A stretch of DNA of 10,524 nt from Anaerolineae bacterium (lineage in GTDB: Bacteria > Chloroflexota > Anaerolineae > JAAYZQ01). Both the position numbers and the translations under genes were made by a program. Positions 7,371 through 10,524 of this stretch are shown in pieces. The notes below the pieces were generated by a model, which saw only the letters and a program-made list of their open reading frames with translations, did no database searches and was not told the origin of the DNA. Position 1 is the first letter of the stretch; each line of letters opens with the position of its first letter. The stretch spans positions 1 through 10,524 of the forward strand of contig JAFGIA010000056.1 of the NCBI GenBank assembly GCA_016929795.1. The letters are read 5' to 3'.

Positions 7371-8468
7371 CTATGCCGGCTGGGTCTCGCCTGTGCGGAC
7401 AAGGCGCAGGCGGTAGCGGACGAAAATGTCGCCGCCGAGGACGAAGAAGAGGATAGCCCCCTGGAGCACGCGGGCCATGGCGGCAGGCAAGCCCATGGTG
7501 ATGGTGATCTGATCGCCGCCGACGCTGAGGGCAGCCATGAGGATGGCAACGATCAGGACGCCGATGGGGTGAAGCTTGGCGAGCCAGGCGATAATGATGG
7601 CGGTAAATCCGTCGCCGACGGCGATACCTTTTTGCAGGCGGAAGGCAATGCCGGCCACCTGCCCATAGCCGGCGAGACCAGCGAGCCCGCCGCTGACCAT
7701 CATGACGAGAAAGATATTGCGCACGAGGCTGATGCCAGCATAGCGGGCGGCGGCAGGATTTTCGCCAATGACGCGGATCTCGTAGCCCCACTTGGTGCGC
7801 TGCAGGACGAACCAGAGGATCACGGCGGCGACGATGGCGATGAACAGGCCGATGTGGACGCGGCCAAAGCTCCATTCTTGGGGCAGGCGCGGGAGGGCGG
7901 CGATCTCTTTGAAGCTGGCGGTGCCCGGGAAGCCAAAGCCTGCTTTATCCTTCCAGGGACCGGTGTAGAGGTAGTCCAGAAAGAGGATGGCGACATAGTT
8001 GAGCATGAGGGTGGTGATGATCTCGTTCACCTTGAGATATGCCTTCAAGGCAGCAGGGATCAGGCCCCACAGGGCGCCACCGGCAAAGGCAGCGAGGCCC
8101 ATGATGACAAGAAGCAGCGGGGCAGGCAGGCCGCTGTCGGGGAGCAAAAAGAGGGGCACCCAGGCGGTGGCGATGGCCCCCATGACAAGCTGGCCCTCGG
8201 CGCCAATGTTCCAGAAGAGCATGCGAAAGGCGATAGAGACAGCGAGACCGGTGAGCATCAGGGGGATGGCGCGCACCAGCGTCTCGGAGCGCGCATAGGT
8301 GGTGCCGAACGCGCCGTCGAGCATGGCCTTGTAGGTCTCGATCGGGTTGGCGCCGGCTGCCAGGAGGAGCAGGCCGCCCATGATGAGGGCGAGGACGATC
8401 GAGACGATGGGGACCAGGATGGCGATCCGCCGCGATGGCTCGAGGCGGCGTTCGAAAATGATTCTCAT
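7371..8468 (-). CDS. ABC transporter permease, nucleoside/BMP type (NupP/YufP-like)
   Basis: This 365-residue integral membrane protein of the BPD_transp_2 family starts at ATG 8468, overlapping the stop of the ATPase gene by four nucleotides (ATGA). GGAGG ten nucleotides upstream lies inside the ATPase gene, so the two are translationally coupled. A basic N-terminus precedes the first membrane segment (about 15-38). Landmarks are FWNIGAEGQLVMGA (85-98), KVNEIITTLMLNY (146-158) and the coupling loop VIGENPAAARYAGI (233-246). These mark the first permease of nucleoside importers such as Bacillus NupP/YufP. Such a protein forms the membrane channel together with the second permease. Length is normal and no frame disruption is seen. 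Confidence 0.92.
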   Translation of the reverse strand: MRIIFERRLEPSRRIAILVPIVSIVLALIMGGLLLLAAGANPIETYKAMLDGAFGTTYARSETLVRAIPLMLTGLAVSIAFRMLFWNIGAEGQLVMGAIATAWVPLFLLPDSGLPAPLLLVIMGLAAFAGGALWGLIPAALKAYLKVNEIITTLMLNYVAILFLDYLYTGPWKDKAGFGFPGTASFKEIAALPRLPQEWSFGRVHIGLFIAIVAAVILWFVLQRTKWGYEIRVIGENPAAARYAGISLVRNIFLVMMVSGGLAGLAGYGQVAGIAFRLQKGIAVGDGFTAIIIAWLAKLHPIGVLIVAILMAALSVGGDQITITMGLPAAMARVLQGAILFFVLGGDIFVRYRLRLVRTGETQPA

Positions 8469-10069
8469 GCAGTCGTCTCCTCCGTGCCCGCCTGCTTCTC
8501 TTCCGGGGTACTGCCGGCCATCATGAGGCCGATCTCTTCGACGGTGGCGTGCTCGCCGGGCAGGATGCCCATGATGCGCCCTTCGTAGATGACCGCAATG
8601 CGGTCGCTGAGCGAGGTGATCTCGTCCAACTCCTCTGAAACGAGGAGGATCGCGGCGCCGGCGCTGCGCAGATCGAGCAGGACCTTGTGCACAGTTTCGA
8701 TGGCGCCGACGTCCAGGCCACGCGTGGGCTGCATGGCGATCATGACCTCGGGCTTGGCTGTGATCTCGCGCGCGAGCAGGGCCTTTTGTAGATTGCCACC
8801 CGACAATCCTTTGACCTGAGTAGTCAGGCTGGGGGTGGCAATGTCATAGTTTTTGATGAGGCGGTCGGCAAAAGCCGAGATGGCCTTGCGCACCAACATC
8901 CCGGCGCGCGAGAGGGGCGGGCGGCGGTAGCCCTTCAGGATCAGGTTGTCACACACGGTCATGTTGGCGACGAGGCCCATGTGCATCCGATCTTCGGGAA
9001 CGTGGCTGACGCCGAGGTCGATGGAGCGGCGGGGCGGCTTGTTGGTGACGTCGCAGTCGCCGACCAGGACGCGGCCGCCGGTAGCGGGGCGGAGGCCAGT
9101 GATGACCTCTGCGAGCTCGCGCTGGCCGTTGCCGGCCACCCCCGCCAGACCCAAGATCTCGCCAGCGCGGATCTCGAACGAGACGCCGCGCAGGGCGGGC
9201 AAGCCCTTGTCGTTTTTTGCGGCCAGGTTGTCGACGCGCAGACGCACGCCGCCGCTCCCCTGCGTCCCAGGGCCCAGATCTTCACGCTCGATGCGAAAGA
9301 GAACAGGGCGGCCGACCATGAGGCGCGCCAGGTCGGCGGGCGTCGTCCCGGCGGGATCGAGGCCAGATGCCGTCTCCCGGCCCTTGCGCAAGACGGTGAC
9401 CCGGTCGGCAATAGCCATCACCTCGCCAAGCTTGTGGGAGATAAAGATAATGGATTTGCCCTCGGCGGCCATGGCGCGCAGGTTCTCGAACAGATCGTCG
9501 ATCTCTTGTGGGGCAAGGACAGCGGTCGGCTCGTCGAGGATCAGGATCTCGGCCCCCCTGTAAAGGAGCTTGAGCAGCTCGACACGCTGCTGCTCGCCGA
9601 CAGAGAGCTGCCAGATGTAGGCGTCGGGGTCGACGTGCAGGCCGTAGCGGGCCGACAGCGCCCGGATCTCGTCCTCTATAGTGTCCATGTCCAGGTGAAA
9701 GCGGGGCGTGTTGAGGCCAAGGATGATGTTCTCGGCGACGGTCTGGGTCTGGACAAGCATAAAGTGCTGGTGGACCATGCCAATGCCGAGGCGGGTGGCG
9801 TCGCGTGGGGAGCGAATGTCGACAGGCTTGCCGCGCACATAGACCTGGCCCGCGTCGGGCCGGTAGAGGCCGGCGAGGATGTTCATCAACGTGCTCTTGC
9901 CGGCGCCGTTCTCGCCGAGCAGGGCATGGATCTCGCCGACGCGCACGGTAAGGTCTACATCCTCGTTGGCCACCACGCCGGGGAAGCGCTTGGTGATGTC
10001 GCGCATCTCGACGGCAGGTGCCTGTGAGGCGATCTTGCTTTCGCTTTGAACGTCGGAAAGGGTTTCCAT
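8465..10069 (-). CDS. Double-domain ABC ATPase, nucleoside/BMP type (NupO/YufO-like)
   Basis: This protein has 534 residues from ATG 10069, which I prefer because GTGAGG lies just before it, although spacing is short (3 nt). A GTG at 10078 would add three residues but has no binding site. In 534-residue numbering, domain 1 has Walker A GENGAGKS (52-59), signature LSVGEQQ (155-161) and Walker B ILILDEPTA (175-183). Domain 2 has a degenerate Walker A (GVAGNGQRE, 310-318), signature LSGGNLQ (422-428) and a Walker B without the catalytic Glu (MIAMQPTRGLD, 443-453). That asymmetry is normal for RbsA/NupO-type fused ATPases. It powers import through the two permeases encoded downstream. Its stop overlaps the first permease start. 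A hairpin separates it from the binding-protein gene upstream. Confidence 0.93.
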   Translation of the reverse strand: METLSDVQSESKIASQAPAVEMRDITKRFPGVVANEDVDLTVRVGEIHALLGENGAGKSTLMNILAGLYRPDAGQVYVRGKPVDIRSPRDATRLGIGMVHQHFMLVQTQTVAENIILGLNTPRFHLDMDTIEDEIRALSARYGLHVDPDAYIWQLSVGEQQRVELLKLLYRGAEILILDEPTAVLAPQEIDDLFENLRAMAAEGKSIIFISHKLGEVMAIADRVTVLRKGRETASGLDPAGTTPADLARLMVGRPVLFRIEREDLGPGTQGSGGVRLRVDNLAAKNDKGLPALRGVSFEIRAGEILGLAGVAGNGQRELAEVITGLRPATGGRVLVGDCDVTNKPPRRSIDLGVSHVPEDRMHMGLVANMTVCDNLILKGYRRPPLSRAGMLVRKAISAFADRLIKNYDIATPSLTTQVKGLSGGNLQKALLAREITAKPEVMIAMQPTRGLDVGAIETVHKVLLDLRSAGAAILLVSEELDEITSLSDRIAVIYEGRIMGILPGEHATVEEIGLMMAGSTPEEKQAGTEETTA

Positions 10070-10087
10070 GGGCCTCACGATACGGTA

Positions 10088-10132
10088 AACCGAGTCTTCG
10101 CCGGACCGACTCGACCCGACGAAGACTCGGTT
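10088..10132 (-). terminator. Intercistronic hairpin between binding-protein and ATPase genes
   Basis: AACCGAGTCTTCG (10088-10100) pairs perfectly with CGAAGACTCGGTT (10120-10132), a 13-bp stem with a 19-nt loop. On the - strand it starts 14 nt after the binding-protein TAA (10149-10147) and is followed by TTTACC, then the ATPase start. Such hairpins between a periplasmic-type binding protein and the rest of its transporter often protect the upstream message or partly terminate transcription, so that the binding protein is made in excess. That role is inferred here. Confidence 0.6.
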
Positions 10133-10146
10133 ATGATAGATTTCGG

Positions 10147-10524
10147 TTACTCCGGGATCTCGCCGACGATGCCCTCGACGAGCCAGTCGAAGGAGAGCAT
10201 GGCTTCGTCGGACATCTTTTCGCCTTCGTGGACGCGGAGCACACCCTGGTTATCGGAAATCGGGCCTTCAAAGACGTCGAACTCGCCGCTGAGGATGCGC
10301 GCCTGCTCCTGCTCGACGAGGGTTTTGACGTCGTCGGGCACAAAGTCGGCGATGGGCGCAAGGCTCATGAGGCCATCGGCCATGCCCCACCAGACGGGCG
10401 CGTTGGTCCAGGTGCCATTCGCCACATCCTCGACAGCCTTGGTGTAGAACACGTCCCAGTGCCAGATGGGCGCCGTCAGGAAGGCGTCGGGCGACTGGTC
10501 GCGGGCGACGTCGGCGTTGTAGCC
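10147..10524 (-). CDS. BMP-family ABC substrate-binding lipoprotein, C-terminal part
   Basis: The frame is open from the right edge (codons begin at 10524) to a TAA at 10149-10147, giving 125 visible residues. The segment matches the C-terminal lobe of BMP-family (PnrA/Med/NupN) binding proteins: GYNADVARDQSPDAFLTAPI leads into WHWDVFYTKAVEDV. WGMADGLMSLAPIADFVPDDVK and ILSGEFDVFEGPI then precede the final FDWLVEGIVGEIPE. Members bind nucleosides outside the cell and deliver them to the ABC permeases. The lipobox and most of the ligand pocket lie beyond the window, so substrate cannot be judged. It is the first visible gene of a binding protein, ATPase, permease, permease order seen in nupNOPQ. 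Confidence 0.9.
   Translation of the reverse strand, partial: GYNADVARDQSPDAFLTAPIWHWDVFYTKAVEDVANGTWTNAPVWWGMADGLMSLAPIADFVPDDVKTLVEQEQARILSGEFDVFEGPISDNQGVLRVHEGEKMSDEAMLSFDWLVEGIVGEIPE

Noticed and set aside
7314..8588. 424-codon open frame on the + strand, antisense to the permease and ATPase genes
   Set aside because: Its product is low-complexity (Asp, Gly, Glu, His-rich) and resembles no protein family, while the - strand gives clear permease motifs. It is a codon-bias shadow in GC-rich DNA.
8465..9138. Degraded second nucleotide-binding domain as a sign of pseudogenisation
   Set aside because: The altered Walker A and the Walker B without Glu in domain 2 are usual for RbsA/NupO-type fused ATPases, and the frame is intact.
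8981..10027. 348-codon open frame on the + strand opposite the ATPase gene
   Set aside because: The - strand carries all ABC ATPase motifs in order. The antisense frame has no motif or ribosome site and is explained by biased third positions.

Overview
The window is a GC-rich bacterial chromosome segment with no phage, plasmid or CRISPR features. Two of its lipoproteins carry Pro/Thr-rich tethers after the lipobox (for example a TPTPLPS stretch). It also combines an ArsA-family ATPase, a bacterial eRF1-like protein, a lipoprotein HtrA and a BMP-type nucleoside transporter. Together these suggest a Chloroflexota bacterium (Anaerolineae or Caldilineae-like). That placement is inference from style and gene content; no marker gene is present.

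Layout. Positions 1-2645 (+ strand) hold the 3' part of an ArsA/Get3-family ATPase gene, a small membrane TPR protein and a family-1 solute-binding lipoprotein. They are packed as one operon: 17 nt between the first two genes, and a TTGA start/stop overlap between the last two. Positions 2646-2825 are a convergent intergenic stretch with one strong hairpin and two small ones. Everything from 2826 to the right edge is on the - strand and forms two transcription units.

The first - strand unit (read right to left from about 6243 to 2826) is dnaJ/cbpA-like, then a HtrA-type serine protease lipoprotein, then an eRF1-like (baeRF/Vms1-like) protein. It is driven by a textbook sigma-70 promoter (TTGACA, 17 nt, TATAAT) just upstream of the DnaJ gene. 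The theme is protein quality control: co-chaperone, envelope protease and a candidate peptidyl-tRNA or ribosome-acting factor. The eRF1-like protein has a four-Cys zinc ribbon, but the GGQ catalytic tripeptide appears as GGV.

The second - strand unit (10524 to 6309) is an ABC importer in the order of the Bacillus nupNOPQ/yufNOPQ locus: BMP-family binding lipoprotein (only its C-terminus is in the window), a double-domain ATPase, and two permeases. It most likely imports nucleosides or related compounds. Three non-coding elements punctuate it: a 13-bp-stem hairpin between the binding-protein and ATPase genes, a pair of 27-bp REP-like repeats between the two permease genes, and a perfect 21-bp-arm palindrome 3 nt after the last stop codon.

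No tRNA, rRNA, riboswitch, insertion sequence or attachment site was recognised. Apart from the dispersed-repeat-like palindromes, the most interesting point is the DnaJ-HtrA-eRF1-like operon and its GGQ-less eRF1-like member.
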